DNA of 64,000 bases from Abditibacteriaceae bacterium. Its GTDB lineage: Bacteria > Armatimonadota > Abditibacteriia > Abditibacteriales > Abditibacteriaceae. The stretch is taken from the NCBI GenBank assembly GCA_019239895.1, contig JAFAZH010000004.1, forward strand, positions 434,001 to 498,000, in the 5' to 3' direction. Of this stretch, positions 8,609 to 18,668 are shown in pieces. The position numbers were made by a program, and so were the translations under genes. The notes beneath the pieces are model-generated. The model saw only the letters and a list, made by a program, of their open reading frames with translations. It did no database searches and had not been told where the DNA came from. Position 1 is the first letter of the stretch, and the number at the start of each line of letters is the position of its first letter.

Positions 8609-9307
8609 ATGAGTGAATCCAACCAGCAGATACATGGCGTAATCTTTGATATGGATGGGGTGTTGTGTGATTCGGAACCATTCATTTGCGAGGCGGCCTG
8701 TCGCCTGTTCGCCGAGCGTTACGGGGTGGAGGTTAAACCAGAAGATTTCATTCCCTTTGTGGGGACAGGGGAGAATCGCTATTTAGGGGGAGTCGCGGAG
8801 AAGTACAATATTCACCTCGACATTGAAGCCGATAAACAACGCACTTACGAAATTTATCTACAAATCATTCAGGGCCGTCTGCAACCCCTGCCGGGTGTCC
8901 ACGAATTTATCACGCTCTGCTACCAGCATAATCTCCGCCTGGCCGTTGCCACCAGTGCCGACCGCATCAAGATGGAAGGCAATCTCCACGAGATTGGTTT
9001 AACTCCTGACAGCTTTGATGCTTGTGTAACGGGCAACGACATTGAGCGCAAAAAGCCGCACCCAGATATTTTTCTTCATGCGGCAATGCGCTTAGGCTTT
9101 CCTGCCGAGGCGTGTCTAGTGATAGAAGATGCGCCAAATGGTGTCGAGGCCGCTAAAGCTGCCGGGGCCTGGTGCCTGGGGCTGACCAGCAGTTTCCCCC
9201 AGGAGCATCTGCGCTCTGCGGGTGCCGATTGGATTGCCCCGGATTTAGCTCAGGTGCCGCAGGAGGTCTTGAATTTAATAGCCGCGCCTTCTACGCCTCA
9301 GCCGTAA
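8609..9307 (+). CDS. HAD-superfamily hydrolase, beta-phosphoglucomutase-like
   Basis: 232 aa, cytoplasmic. The HAD motif I is FDMDGVLCDSEP (nucleophile Asp and acid/base Asp), motif II lies in AVATSADR, the motif III Lys in ERKKPHPD and motif IV in VIEDAPNGVEAA. The helical cap between motifs I and II is of the C1 type used by phosphatases and beta-phosphoglucomutases acting on small phosphosugars. The 3' end overlaps the convergent Gfo/Idh gene by 17 nt. It is the only plus-strand gene in this stretch and may have its own promoter in the divergent gap with the gene at 8478. Confidence 0.9.
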   Translation: MSESNQQIHGVIFDMDGVLCDSEPFICEAACRLFAERYGVEVKPEDFIPFVGTGENRYLGGVAEKYNIHLDIEADKQRTYEIYLQIIQGRLQPLPGVHEFITLCYQHNLRLAVATSADRIKMEGNLHEIGLTPDSFDACVTGNDIERKKPHPDIFLHAAMRLGFPAEACLVIEDAPNGVEAAKAAGAWCLGLTSSFPQEHLRSAGADWIAPDLAQVPQEVLNLIAAPSTPQP

Positions 9308-10202
9308 TTTCGTGCAGCCCGACTTCGCGGTTTTCCTGCTGACTCACCAGTGCCGCTTGCATGAACGCCATCATCTCTAAAGTTTCTGCCACCGGGACGG
9401 GAGCCTGGCTACTCTGACAGAATACCATGATTTCTTTTAGAAGTTGGCTGTAAATCGGAATCTCACGAGAATAAAGCATATGTCCTACTTTCTTCTCCCC
9501 AAAGACCGTCACCCCGTAATCATTAGCACCACGCCGGAGACCGCGTAGGGTGCCACTACGGTCTTCACACCAGGTGCCAACCACGACATCATAGCCCTCT
9601 GTCGAGTGACAGCTTACTTTCTGGCAACCCCTGCCCATAAAGGTATAAAGCATCTCGACACCATGTATCCCATACCAGAATAAGCCGGGATTGCTGGCGT
9701 CCAAGGATGCAGGACTAAAGGCATCACACGCCAGAATATTTCCTAAAGTGGCATCTGCTTTGAGACTTATAATATGGGCATCAAAGCGCAGTGAGGAAGA
9801 AGAGAAAAGCGAACAATTATTCTCCTGCGCCAGGCGCACAATGGCAGCGGCGTCACGGTAATTGGCCGCCAGGGGCTTATCAATAAAGACAGGCTTCCGC
9901 GCTTCCAGCACCGGCTTAACTTCGGCCAGGTGGCGTCGGCCATCAACACTCAGCAAGAGAATGGCATCCGCCTGGTCAACAACCTCTTCAACCGAAGCCG
10001 CTAACGCCACCCCAAAGCCTGCCATTTCCTGTGTAAAACCTTCTACACGAGAAACGCTCGAATGCACATCCGGGCTAAAGGAGGGATAACCCATCACTAC
10101 CCGCCCACCAGGAATGTGAAAGGGATCAGCAGTATCATGCAGCAAGCGCGTAAATGCTACTACATGCGAAGTATCATAGCCAATAATACCGATGCGTATC
10201 AT
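9291..10202 (-). CDS. Gfo/Idh/MocA family oxidoreductase, last gene of the minus-strand operon
   Basis: 303 aa. N-terminal Rossmann fold (IRIGIIGYDTSHVVAF) and the family motif as DKP in VFIDKPLAANYRD, close to the canonical EKP. The second domain is shorter than usual. Members with the IGYDTSH start are often annotated as carbohydrate dehydrogenases of unknown substrate. The ATG is 2 nt from the edge of an inverted-repeat element, and the ribosome-binding site GAGGG is part of that element's tip (GGTGAGGGTTTATG). Transcription probably continues from the PhyH gene through the element. Confidence 0.88.
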   Translation of the reverse strand: MIRIGIIGYDTSHVVAFTRLLHDTADPFHIPGGRVVMGYPSFSPDVHSSVSRVEGFTQEMAGFGVALAASVEEVVDQADAILLLSVDGRRHLAEVKPVLEARKPVFIDKPLAANYRDAAAIVRLAQENNCSLFSSSSLRFDAHIISLKADATLGNILACDAFSPASLDASNPGLFWYGIHGVEMLYTFMGRGCQKVSCHSTEGYDVVVGTWCEDRSGTLRGLRRGANDYGVTVFGEKKVGHMLYSREIPIYSQLLKEIMVFCQSSQAPVPVAETLEMMAFMQAALVSQQENREVGLHEITAEA

Positions 10203-10204
10203 AA

Positions 10205-10420
10205 ACCCTCACCCCGGCCCTTCTCCCACGCTGCGGGAGAAGGGTGCTCAAAGGATAAATTGCTCGTGAAAGTTGAATAACCGCAGAGGCGCAGAGAACG
10301 CAGAGTAAAATAATATTTTATTTTTCTGTGCCCTCGGTGTCTCTGCGGTTCATTTGAAATATCATTGGTAATAGTCACTCTCCCCTCTCCCGCAGCGTGG
10401 GAGAGGGGCCGGGGTGAGGG
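10205..10420. repeat. Composite inverted-repeat element (copy A) bridging PhyH and Gfo/Idh
   Basis: On the minus strand it runs from CCCTCACCCCGGCCCCTCTC to GGCCGGGGTGAGGG. The outer arms are about 42 bp and each is a palindrome in itself (CCCCTCTCCC/GGGAGAGGGG). Inside lies a second inverted pair with CAGAG periodicity (ACCGCAGAGACAC... and CTCTGCGCCTCTGCGGTT) and an asymmetric tag GTTATTCAACTTTCACGAGC. The left tip follows the T of the PhyH TAG stop; the right tip provides the GAGGG before the next ATG. Copy B at 20059-20282 has the same order and orientation relative to its flanking genes. Confidence 0.85.
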
Positions 10421-11302
10421 CTATTTCACCCGGTGTGCCTTCATGTTTTTCGCGTTTTCTAAAGCCTCAACCCAGAGCCGACTCCACTCGGCATGATCGG
10501 TTAACACACGGGATGGATTTTCGCGGCTACGAGCGATGAAAGCGGGATGGAAAGGCCGGCCAGTCGGCGTCCCGGCTTTTTGATAGCGCAGGTCAAGGCT
10601 CCAGCGCACCCCGTCGCTATAGTTGGGGGTCGAAGTATGTGGAGTGTGGCGATGCATAAACACCACGCCCCCTTTGCCGACTGGCACCGGGCGCGGTTCT
10701 ACATCCGGTAATAAATCGGGACGAATCGTAGTGCCCCCTTCGGCCTGATGCTCCAAGTGGCCCTGCTTCCACACACCCGGCAAGACTTGCATACAGCCAT
10801 TCTCAACCGTCGCATCCACCAGGGCCATCCAGCACGTCACGATTTCTGAGTTGTCCGCTTCTTCCCAGGTCACACCCGAATCCTGGTGCCAGGGCACATT
10901 GTAAAACCCGGCCCCCTCGCCCGAAACTTTAGCGGGCGGCTTGGCGCGGATGTGTTGAATGGGGTTGCACAGAATCTCCGGCCCTACCAGGCATTCCACC
11001 GCATCGAGCAAGTTGTCATTACGCAAGAAGTTGAACATCGCAGGCCCACGCATCTGCATGATATCCATACCATCCGCAATTCGTGGCGACTGTTCATATA
11101 ATTTGGCAAAGCGCGTTTCAAATGGCTCGTTCGGGTATAGCTCTGTTATCTCACCCTCAGCCTGCAACTGGCGGGCGCGTTGGTCAATCCACGCTTCATA
11201 TTCCTGTATGACTGGAGCTAAGTCGGCATCGGTTACAACATGCTCCACCACAACTACACCATCTTCTCGAAAAGCTTTGACTTGCTCATCCGATAACTTC
11301 AT
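10421..11302 (-). CDS. Phytanoyl-CoA dioxygenase (PhyH) family protein
   Basis: 293 aa; ATG 11302 is preceded by AAGGAGA. An Fe(II)/2-oxoglutarate-dependent oxygenase with double-stranded beta-helix fold: HxD iron ligands in WHQDSGV, the distal His in HRHTPHTSTPNYSDG, and the 2-oxoglutarate-binding Arg in GVRWSLDLRYQ. Bacterial PhyH proteins hydroxylate diverse small molecules, not only phytanoyl-CoA. The operon context (hydroxyacid dehydrogenase, O-methyltransferase, Gfo/Idh) suggests oxidative modification or breakdown of a small natural product or polysaccharide-derived compound. The stop codon TAG shares its last bases with the repeat-element boundary. Confidence 0.9.
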   Translation of the reverse strand: MKLSDEQVKAFREDGVVVVEHVVTDADLAPVIQEYEAWIDQRARQLQAEGEITELYPNEPFETRFAKLYEQSPRIADGMDIMQMRGPAMFNFLRNDNLLDAVECLVGPEILCNPIQHIRAKPPAKVSGEGAGFYNVPWHQDSGVTWEEADNSEIVTCWMALVDATVENGCMQVLPGVWKQGHLEHQAEGGTTIRPDLLPDVEPRPVPVGKGGVVFMHRHTPHTSTPNYSDGVRWSLDLRYQKAGTPTGRPFHPAFIARSRENPSRVLTDHAEWSRLWVEALENAKNMKAHRVK

Positions 11303-11328
11303 AGGGTCTCCTTGTATGACTTCTCCAT

Positions 11329-11889
11329 TTACTTCTTATAAGAAATGATAATGCCATCATCAATGGGCACTTCAACCGATTCTAGTTCTGGTGAGGAAAA
11401 CGCTAATTTAATGTATTCACCCATGTGCTCTTTCAGGGAGATCGTATCATCACCCACGATGAGGCCGCCACTGCGCACTAGGGGCAGCACAGCGCGCAGG
11501 TAATCAGCATATTGAGGCTTATCCGCATCCAGAAAGACAAAGTCAAATGGCCCCGCCTGCTGGCGAATAACTTCCCGTGCATCACCTTGCAGCAGCGTAA
11601 TAATGTTATCCAGACCAGCACGCTTATAGTTCTCGCGGGCTAAGGTAGCGCGTCCACCGTCATACTCAATAGCCGTCACGCTGCCGCCACCGCTACCTTC
11701 TTGCAACGCACGCGCAAACCATAGAGTGGAATAGCCATTGGAGGTACCAACTTCCAGCACTCGTTTGGCACCTGTGGATTTAATGAGCAATGACAGCAGC
11801 ACAGCATTATCCCGGCCTATATTCCAATAGTCATCTGCTGTCTGTTCTAATTCTTGCAACAACGCTTCAAAGGCTTCTGGTTCAATCAT
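11329..11889 (-). CDS. SAM-dependent O-methyltransferase, catechol-type class I
   Basis: ATG 11889 (MIEPEAFEAL) with AAGGAAT upstream is preferred to a GTG six codons earlier. 186 aa, the compact size of the COMT/CCoAOMT-like family. Motif I is VLEVGTSNGYSTLWFA (SAM binding), the acidic SAM-ribose ligand lies in VTAIEYDGG, and the metal/active-site Asp in FVFLDADKPQYADYL. Such enzymes methylate catechol or polyhydroxylated substrates using Mg2+. It lies 26 nt upstream of PhyH and 55 nt downstream of the dehydrogenase, so it is co-transcribed. Confidence 0.9.
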   Translation of the reverse strand: MIEPEAFEALLQELEQTADDYWNIGRDNAVLLSLLIKSTGAKRVLEVGTSNGYSTLWFARALQEGSGGGSVTAIEYDGGRATLARENYKRAGLDNIITLLQGDAREVIRQQAGPFDFVFLDADKPQYADYLRAVLPLVRSGGLIVGDDTISLKEHMGEYIKLAFSSPELESVEVPIDDGIIISYKK

Positions 11890-11944
11890 TTGTTTATTCC
11901 TTATCACCTAATTTGAAGCCGCCAATAAAGCGGCGAGTAATGTT

Positions 11945-12913
11945 TTACAACACTTGTGGGTTCTTAACGTATTTAGCATCAGGCCATTCACCGCGTAGTA
12001 TGCGTACAACTTGCTGAACCGGCATCATGCACATCTCCCGAAAAGTGGTATCCGTTAAAGCGGCCATATGTGGGGTAACAACCAGGTTCTCCAACTCCCA
12101 CAGGGGATTACCTGCCAGCGGCGAATGAGTATCAATAACATCTATGCCTGCCCCAGATAGCTTGCCCGATTTCAGCACTTCATAAAGTGCCCTTTCATCA
12201 ACAACTTCACCCCGCGCAGTGTTGATTAAAATGGCAGAAGGCTTCATCAAGTCCAAAGCATCTCTATTAATTAACCCCTGCGTTTCAGGTGTTAGCTCAA
12301 CATGGATCGAGACTACATCCGCAACACGCAACAGTTCCGGCAATTCCACATATTCAAAGCGTCGGTCACGGCTGCTCCGACTCCAATAAATCACACGCAT
12401 TCCGAACGCTTGACCAAGCTCTGCCACTCGCTGCCCGATTTCGCCCAATCCCACAATGCCCAGCGTCTTGCTATACAGTTCCGCCGTTAATCCTGAACTC
12501 TGCCGATACATCCAGTTACCTGTCTTCACCTCGCGGTCAAAGCGCACCAAACGCCGCAACACGGCCAGCATCAAAAGCATGGTGTGTTCTGCCACTGCAT
12601 GAGTGGTTGAACCAGGTGCATAAAGCACAGGCAAGCCAAGTTCCGTGGCTGCCGCCACATCAATGTTATCGGTGCCAACTCCGCAACGTGCCACACAACG
12701 CAGCTTTTGGCCCGCTTCTAATATGGCAGCAGGCACTTGCCCTAACCCTCTCGTCACTAAGGCATCGGCTTCGGCTACAGCTTGCTCGATATAAGCCTGA
12801 TCTAAACTCTCGGCCAGAATAACATCGCCAACACTCTGTAGCAGTTGCAAAGCATCGGCATGAATGGGTTCCAGCAGCAGGATGCTATGGCGTTGCGTGG
12901 GATGAGCAGGCAT
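11945..12913 (-). CDS. D-2-hydroxyacid dehydrogenase (3-phosphoglycerate dehydrogenase-like)
   Basis: 322 aa. NAD-binding GIVGLGEIGQRVAELG, catalytic Arg in INTARGEVVDERAL, a downstream Glu, and catalytic His in VVTPHMAALTD. There is no C-terminal ACT or ASB regulatory domain, so it is a short-form dehydrogenase and need not be the serine-pathway enzyme. No Shine-Dalgarno is visible and the start is only 14 nt after the DUF1501 stop, which suggests translational coupling. It likely oxidises or reduces a 2-hydroxy/2-keto acid made by its operon partners. Confidence 0.9.
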   Translation of the reverse strand: MPAHPTQRHSILLLEPIHADALQLLQSVGDVILAESLDQAYIEQAVAEADALVTRGLGQVPAAILEAGQKLRCVARCGVGTDNIDVAAATELGLPVLYAPGSTTHAVAEHTMLLMLAVLRRLVRFDREVKTGNWMYRQSSGLTAELYSKTLGIVGLGEIGQRVAELGQAFGMRVIYWSRSSRDRRFEYVELPELLRVADVVSIHVELTPETQGLINRDALDLMKPSAILINTARGEVVDERALYEVLKSGKLSGAGIDVIDTHSPLAGNPLWELENLVVTPHMAALTDTTFREMCMMPVQQVVRILRGEWPDAKYVKNPQVL

Positions 12914-12927
12914 GAGGGCCGAGCAGC

Positions 12928-14466
12928 TTAAGCCAGTATCTTTTGCACCACTTCACCAGCGACATCCGTCAGGCGGAAATCACGGCCTTGATAATGATAG
13001 GTCAACCGCTTGTGATCTAACCCTAACAAATAAAGAATGGTGGCCTGCAAGTCGTGGACGTGAATGGGGTCTTGCGTGATATGAAAACCGAGGTCATCAG
13101 TCGCGCCAATGGTTTGCCCCGCTTTTACGCCACCCCCGGCCAGCCACATGGTATAGGCTTGAGGATGGTGGTCGCGGCCCATGCTGCGGCCTAAAGCCGG
13201 ATTGGTTTCTACCATCGGGGTGCGGCCAAATTCGCCACCCCAGACAACGAGGGTGTCTTCCAACATGCCACGCTGTTTGAGGTCTTTAATGAGGGCAGCC
13301 GTGGCCTTGTCCGTCTCGCCGCACTTTGTCTTGAGGCCACCTGCTACATCGGAATGGTGATCCCAGTCGGAATGGTAACAGTTGACAAAACGCACGCCGC
13401 GTTCCAGCAGGCGACGGGCTAATAAGCAGTTGTTGGCAAAGGAAGTCTCGCCGGGTTTCGCGCCATACATTTCCAGGGTTTGTGGACTTTCTTTCGATAA
13501 GTCCATCAGTTCGGGCGCACTGGTTTGCATCTTATAAGCTAACTCGTAGGCGTTAATACGGGTAGCAATTTCCGGGTCGCCAACGGTTTCCAGATGTTGT
13601 TGATTCAGGCTATGCACCAGGTCGAGTGATTCACGCTGCATCCGCGCATCAATGCCATGTGGGTTAACCACATCTAAAATCGGTTCACCTTTGGAGCGGA
13701 AATTCACGCCCTGATAAATAGTCGGTAAAAAGCCGCAACCCCAGTTGGCGGGGCCACCGCTGGTGCCCTGCCCACCGGAAGTCAATACCACAAAGGCCGG
13801 TAAGTCGGTGGCTTCACTGCCTAAGCCGTAAGTGACCCATGAACCCATGCTGGGACGACCAAGCTGTGCTACTCCGGTGTTGGTCAATATCTGCGCCGGG
13901 GCATGATTGAACTGGTCGGTGTGCATGGATTTGATGATGGTCAGTTCATCTGCAACCTCGGCCAGGTGCGGCAGCATTTCCGATAGTTCAGCACCCGCTT
14001 GCCCGGCACGCGAGAATTTGTAACGCGATGACATTAAAGCGGCGTTCTTCTCAATAAAAGCATAGCGTTGATCCTTAACGTAATCGGCAGGAATGGGGTG
14101 GCCATCGAACTTTTGCAGGGTCGGCTTGAAATCGAACAGGTCAAGCTGGCTGGGAGCGCCCGGCATAAACAGGTAAATTACCCGTTTCGCCCGCGCCTTA
14201 AAGTGGGGCGGTTTGGGAGCGAAGGGGTTGTCGGGCAATGCACTGCCGGCGTTCGCAATAGCCCCTGCCTTCGATCTATCAGGCTGAGTTGCCGCAAAAA
14301 CTGCCGACGGGCCGCACAGCAGCGAGGCGAGCGCAATCTTACCCAGGCCAACGCCGCAGTCGGCAAAGAACTGGCGGCGAGTTATCTCGCGCAAACGTTG
14401 CTGCGAAACCTCTTGGTGCCGCAGTTGGCATTGGTGTTTTAAGGCGTCCACAGTGCGATCATCCAT
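12928..14466 (-). CDS. DUF1501 protein with internal Tat signal
   Basis: The start ATG 14466 is chosen from the AAGGAAT 8 nt upstream; it begins 2 nt after the DUF1553 stop. A Tat motif ([17 protein letters not shown]) lies about 25 residues in, followed by a sulfatase/alkaline-phosphatase-like DUF1501 domain: [16 protein letters not shown], the glycine-rich [30 protein letters not shown] and [20 protein letters not shown]1501 and DUF1553 are a recurrent exported pair in Planctomycetes, Verrucomicrobia and Acidobacteria; their reaction is unproved but is linked by context to polysaccharide or sulfated-compound use. The N-terminal leader before RR is longer than usual. Confidence 0.9.
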   Translation of the reverse strand: MDDRTVDALKHQCQLRHQEVSQQRLREITRRQFFADCGVGLGKIALASLLCGPSAVFAATQPDRSKAGAIANAGSALPDNPFAPKPPHFKARAKRVIYLFMPGAPSQLDLFDFKPTLQKFDGHPIPADYVKDQRYAFIEKNAALMSSRYKFSRAGQAGAELSEMLPHLAEVADELTIIKSMHTDQFNHAPAQILTNTGVAQLGRPSMGSWVTYGLGSEATDLPAFVVLTSGGQGTSGGPANWGCGFLPTIYQGVNFRSKGEPILDVVNPHGIDARMQRESLDLVHSLNQQHLETVGDPEIATRINAYELAYKMQTSAPELMDLSKESPQTLEMYGAKPGETSFANNCLLARRLLERGVRFVNCYHSDWDHHSDVAGGLKTKCGETDKATAALIKDLKQRGMLEDTLVVWGGEFGRTPMVETNPALGRSMGRDHHPQAYTMWLAGGGVKAGQTIGATDDLGFHITQDPIHVHDLQATILYLLGLDHKRLTYHYQGRDFRLTDVAGEVVQKILA

Positions 14467-14468
14467 AA

Positions 14469-17400
14469 CTATTCCTTCGTAATCGTCTCGTCTAAATTCA
14501 GTAAGGCACGGGCTACGGTTGTCCACGCGGCCAGTTCAGGCAAGTCCATATTCTGAGGTGGCTGCTTGGGGTCAGCCAGGGCTACTTGAGCAGCATCGGC
14601 GGTTCCATTCTTAAAGCGATCCAGTTGTTTATGATAGAAGCCGACAATCTGCTCTAATTCCCCCCGCTCCGGTTGGCGTGACAGGCATGAGCGGAAAATA
14701 TAACGCGCACGCGCCGTAGCGTCGGTTGGCCCCTGGCGCATCGCATGGAGAGCTAAGGCTTGCGAGGCTTCAACGAAAACCTCGTCATTGAGCAGCGTTA
14801 AAGCTTGCAAGGGGGTGTTGGAACGGATGCGTCGGGGACAGGTAAGGTCGGCAGTGGGGCCATCGAAGGTGGTCATGCCTGGATAAGGACTGGTGCGCTT
14901 CAAGAAGGTATACAGCCCGCGCCGGTAACGGTCTTCTCCCTGGCTCGTGTTCCATTGCATGGCTCCCCACGACAGATCAACAATGCCATCGGGTTGCGGT
15001 GGATAAACACTGGGGCCACCAATTTTCGAGCTGAGCAAGCCACTGGCGGCGAGAGCAATATCACGTACGGTTTCCGCCTCTACCCGCAAACGTGGCCCCC
15101 GCGCCATTAAGACGTTGGCTGGGTCACGCTGCAACAGTTGTGGCGTAACGTGCGAAGACTGGCGATAGGTGGCAGACGTCACAATCAGGCGGTGCATGGC
15201 CTTCATGCTCCAACCCCGCTGCATAAATTCGGTGGCCAGCCAGTCCAGCAATTCCGGGTGCGAAGGCCGCTCGCCCATCACGCCAAAGTCTTCCACGGTG
15301 TTGACAATGCCACGACCAAAGAAAGTCGCCCACGAGCGGTTCATCACGACTCGCGCCACGAGCGGGTTATTCTTATCCACCAGCCAACGTGCCAGGGTCA
15401 GACGATTGGGCGGTGCGTCTTCAGGGAGCGGTGCCAGAATAGCGGGCACACCAGGCGTGACAGCATCACCTAAATTGAGGAACTCGCCCCGTTTATGAAT
15501 TTGCGTTACACGGGGAATACTGCGCTCCTGCATCCCCATTGTGGTTTGATACCTGGGAGCAGTAGCCTTTAATGCCGCAAGCTGCTTGTGTTGAGTATCC
15601 AGCAGAGGCGTGACGGCCAGAAAGAATTGTTTGAGTTGCGCCTGCTGAGCGGGGGTGCGTTGCGCGGTAGGCGTTAACACAATGTTTTCCACATCGGCTG
15701 GCAAGCCAGAGGCTTCCACTGGCCCCGGCGCATCCGTCACCGAAACGCGCAACCTTCCGATATTCTCCTGCTGGTGATAGTTTTCGACAAAAGAGAGCGC
15801 CAGATGGTTACCCGCCGCACCGTTCAGGGCATCTTTCAGTTGAAACACGATGGCATGAGGCTGGGCATCACCAATGGGGGCTGTCCAGTGCGTGTCACGT
15901 TTGCCATCAATAGCATTCTGCGGAGCCGTGCCATAATCGGCAGTCGCGTTTTGCAAAACGAGAGGGTTCAATGCGTCGGGTTTATCCAAGGGTGCCGCCG
16001 ACGCATTGAGTTCACTCAGCAGGTAGCCCCCATTGGGATTACGACCGGGACCACCATTAGGCAAGGCCGGGTGCGGCAGCACTTCCACACGGATAGCCGT
16101 AATATTTTTAAGCGGAGTATTGAACTCTAAATCGTATTGATCTCGATAATAATTATCGCCCGTAAAAAGGAGCGAATTATCATCCAACTTGGTGATGCTG
16201 CCGCCATAATTGCGCGAAAATTTAAGCGGTTCCAGCGGTGACCAATGCACACACTTAGCGGCAACCTGCTTTTCCCAGGCGGCGAACTGCGCCTGGAGAA
16301 ATTGGCGGCGCTGCTCGGCTACTGGTTGGGCTGCCACCTCTGGTAGAGTTGTGACTTTGTGACCCGCTGAAATGCGGAAGTGCCCCAACGTGTGTTTGCT
16401 ATAGTTTTGCTCAATAGTAAACGTGAGCGTGGTGCCACCATCGAAACCAACCTTCTCGCCTGTCTGGAGAGTGGCCGTGCGATTCTTATTTAAGCTGCCG
16501 GAACCATCATCAATCGCCCAGCCCTTGTCCGGCTTACCGCCTATAAGATTGGTGACTTCAAAACCCGGCTGCGAGAAATCCGCCTGCGCACTGCTGAAGC
16601 TTACTGGCTTGGCGTCACCACCTGCTAAAGGAGCCGCCGTGACTTTGAATCTGGAAATAACGAAGTTGCCGTTACCGTTGCTCCCGGCGCGTCCTGGCCC
16701 ATTTTTAGGCAGTGAAGGATCGGTGAGGGTTTCTAAACGAAAAGCTGTAATGTCCTTGAGATTGGTATGCACCGTAACGGTGTATTTATCCGTCTCCGGC
16801 ACCGGGCCAGTAGCTAACACCGAGCCATCCTCTTGAGCCTTCAAAGTCGCGCCGCTGCTTGATGTTAGATCGGTGGGCTTCACTGGCTGCCATTCGAGGG
16901 TCTCTAAGCCAAGCGGAAAGTCATTCTCGTAATTGGCTTCAATAGCAGCAATCTTATTTTGAATCTCGGCTCGTTTAGCCGTCACCTCTGGCGTCGGAAT
17001 CTCAACCTCCGGCTCATCGGCATTATTGAGGAAGGCGTAGAACTGATAATACTCTTTCTGGCTGAGTTGGTCGTATTTATGGTTATGGCACTGGGCACAT
17101 TGCAGCGTTAAACCCAGAAACGCTGTGGCCGTTGTCTGCACGCGATCTACGAGGGCTTTGTAGCGGAACTCCTCCACATCAATACCACCCTCTTCATTAA
17201 TCATGGTGTTACGATGGAAGCCAGTCGCCACTTTCTGCGCGACGGTGGCATTGGGCAGCATATCACCCGCAATTTGCTCGATTGTAAATTCATCAAATGG
17301 CATATCCGCGTTGATAGAATTGATGACCCAATCGCGGTAAGGCCAGATGGTGCGGGCGCGATCCTTCTCATAGCCGTTGGTGTCGGCATAGCGCGCAATA

Positions 17401-18224
17401 TCGAGCCAGTGGCGTCCCCACTGCTCGCCATAATGCGGCGAGGCTAATAAACGATCTACGACTTTTTCGTAAGCGTTAGGGGACTTATCGGCGATAAAAG
17501 CGTCTACTTCTTCAGGGGTGGGCGGCAAACCTGTGAGATCGAGGCTAACCCGTCGTATTAAAGTGGCGCGGTCGGCAGTAGCCGATGGTTGCAGCCCGTC
17601 TTTTTCCAGACGCGCTAACACAAAGTTGTCAATGGGATTGCGCACCCACGCCGGAGTTTTGACGGCTGGTGGTGTGTAATGCACTGGCTTGACAAACGCC
17701 CAGTGCTGTTCAGTTTTGGTTGCGGAGGTCGAGGCACTGTCGGGCCACTGGGCACCCTGGTCAATCCAGGTGCGAATAGTGGCAATCTGCTCAGGTGTGA
17801 GCGGCGCATGATTGAGGGGCATCCGTGGCTCGTCACCCGTGCCCAGAATGCGCTGCATTAAATAGCTTTTCTTGCTATCACCGGGGACAATGGCTGGCCC
17901 GGAGAAGCCCCCCGCAAAGGCTAAGTCTTTAACATCGAGTCTTAGCTTTCCCTTATGCACGTCTGGCCCGTGGCAGGAGTAACAGGTGGACGCCAGAATG
18001 GGCTGCACCTGCGTTAAGAAGTCTACTTTGGTGGAAGTTGCTTTCTGGTTGGTTGATGCTTTTGCCGCAGGCTTTGCTTTCACCATCGCTACCCCTGGCA
18101 CTTTGCCTGGCGTTTTAAGTGGCACATAAGCCGGGGACTTGCTTCCAGCCAAATGTCCGACATCAATTCCAGCGGCGACAACAGCACTAATTAAAAGAAA
18201 TGCAACGGCAACCAGAACTTTCAT
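14469..18224 (-). CDS. PSCyt1/DUF1549/DUF1553 giant c-type cytochrome-like protein
   Basis: 1251 aa from ATG 18224; a TTG two codons earlier is also open. A signal peptide ([19 protein letters not shown]) precedes a PSCyt1 domain with heme c motif CYSCHG near residue 83. A DUF1549 domain follows ([20 protein letters not shown]) with a second CxxCH in [10 protein letters not shown]. Two carbohydrate-binding-like regions of similar sequence then occur ([21 protein letters not shown] and [21 protein letters not shown]), and a C-terminal DUF1553 ([21 protein letters not shown]). Periplasmic. It heads the six-gene minus-strand operon. In Planctomycete-type genomes this family accompanies glycan catabolism; the exact reaction is unknown. 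Confidence 0.92.
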   Translation of the reverse strand: MKVLVAVAFLLISAVVAAGIDVGHLAGSKSPAYVPLKTPGKVPGVAMVKAKPAAKASTNQKATSTKVDFLTQVQPILASTCYSCHGPDVHKGKLRLDVKDLAFAGGFSGPAIVPGDSKKSYLMQRILGTGDEPRMPLNHAPLTPEQIATIRTWIDQGAQWPDSASTSATKTEQHWAFVKPVHYTPPAVKTPAWVRNPIDNFVLARLEKDGLQPSATADRATLIRRVSLDLTGLPPTPEEVDAFIADKSPNAYEKVVDRLLASPHYGEQWGRHWLDIARYADTNGYEKDRARTIWPYRDWVINSINADMPFDEFTIEQIAGDMLPNATVAQKVATGFHRNTMINEEGGIDVEEFRYKALVDRVQTTATAFLGLTLQCAQCHNHKYDQLSQKEYYQFYAFLNNADEPEVEIPTPEVTAKRAEIQNKIAAIEANYENDFPLGLETLEWQPVKPTDLTSSSGATLKAQEDGSVLATGPVPETDKYTVTVHTNLKDITAFRLETLTDPSLPKNGPGRAGSNGNGNFVISRFKVTAAPLAGGDAKPVSFSSAQADFSQPGFEVTNLIGGKPDKGWAIDDGSGSLNKNRTATLQTGEKVGFDGGTTLTFTIEQNYSKHTLGHFRISAGHKVTTLPEVAAQPVAEQRRQFLQAQFAAWEKQVAAKCVHWSPLEPLKFSRNYGGSITKLDDNSLLFTGDNYYRDQYDLEFNTPLKNITAIRVEVLPHPALPNGGPGRNPNGGYLLSELNASAAPLDKPDALNPLVLQNATADYGTAPQNAIDGKRDTHWTAPIGDAQPHAIVFQLKDALNGAAGNHLALSFVENYHQQENIGRLRVSVTDAPGPVEASGLPADVENIVLTPTAQRTPAQQAQLKQFFLAVTPLLDTQHKQLAALKATAPRYQTTMGMQERSIPRVTQIHKRGEFLNLGDAVTPGVPAILAPLPEDAPPNRLTLARWLVDKNNPLVARVVMNRSWATFFGRGIVNTVEDFGVMGERPSHPELLDWLATEFMQRGWSMKAMHRLIVTSATYRQSSHVTPQLLQRDPANVLMARGPRLRVEAETVRDIALAASGLLSSKIGGPSVYPPQPDGIVDLSWGAMQWNTSQGEDRYRRGLYTFLKRTSPYPGMTTFDGPTADLTCPRRIRSNTPLQALTLLNDEVFVEASQALALHAMRQGPTDATARARYIFRSCLSRQPERGELEQIVGFYHKQLDRFKNGTADAAQVALADPKQPPQNMDLPELAAWTTVARALLNLDETITKE

Positions 18225-18319
18225 ACACAACTATTGACCATCAAATAATAAAGGGGTTTCAGCATAGTTTATCTAACCACGTAGTGACCGACAGGTACGT
18301 TCCCTTTAAGGTGGCTTTG

Positions 18320-18540
18320 GCCCTTACCCCCTTCCTCTCTCCCATGCATGGGAGAGGGGGGACGAGAGGATCACCTTATCGCTGAACTAAAAGAATTTGG
18401 AGCTAATCGCATAGGACACATGACCATTACGATAAGGTGGCAGCAAGGGAGCCTAAACAAAAGAATTGAGCAAACAACGGTACTCTGTGCGTCTCTTCTC
18501 CCCTCTCCCATGCATGGGAGAGGGGAAGGGGGATGAGGGC
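18320..18540. repeat. Inverted-repeat element (copy C) with shared outer arms but different core
   Basis: The outer arms match the A/B family (CCCTTACCCCCTTCC... with CTCTCCCATGCATGGGAGAG at each end), but the core is unrelated and carries its own inverted pair, ATCACCTTATCG and CGATAAGGTGGC. It lies in the divergent gap between the DUF1553 and DUF58 genes and fills most of that 440-bp region. Its right tip again reads ATGAGGGCC just before an ATG. Confidence 0.75.
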
Positions 18541-18543
18541 CAA

Positions 18544-18612
18544 ATGAATAAAGCACTCAAGTGCGTCGCAGGCGAGATCCAAGAGGTGGAGCCTTCCTTA
18601 TCAGCCACGTAA
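18544..18612 (+). CDS. Possible 22-aa micro-ORF behind repeat copy C
   Basis: ATG 18544 follows GAGGGCCAA, the same arrangement by which copies A and B lead into real genes. The frame encodes 22 residues (MNKALKCVAGEIQEVEPSLS...) and stops at 18612, 56 nt before the DUF58 start. It may be a leader peptide or chance; nothing else supports it. Confidence 0.22.
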   Translation: MNKALKCVAGEIQEVEPSLSAT

Positions 18613-18668
18613 GCTGTGCAGTACAAGCCCTACTCCTACGTGTTGGTTATGTTTCGAGGTAAACATTT

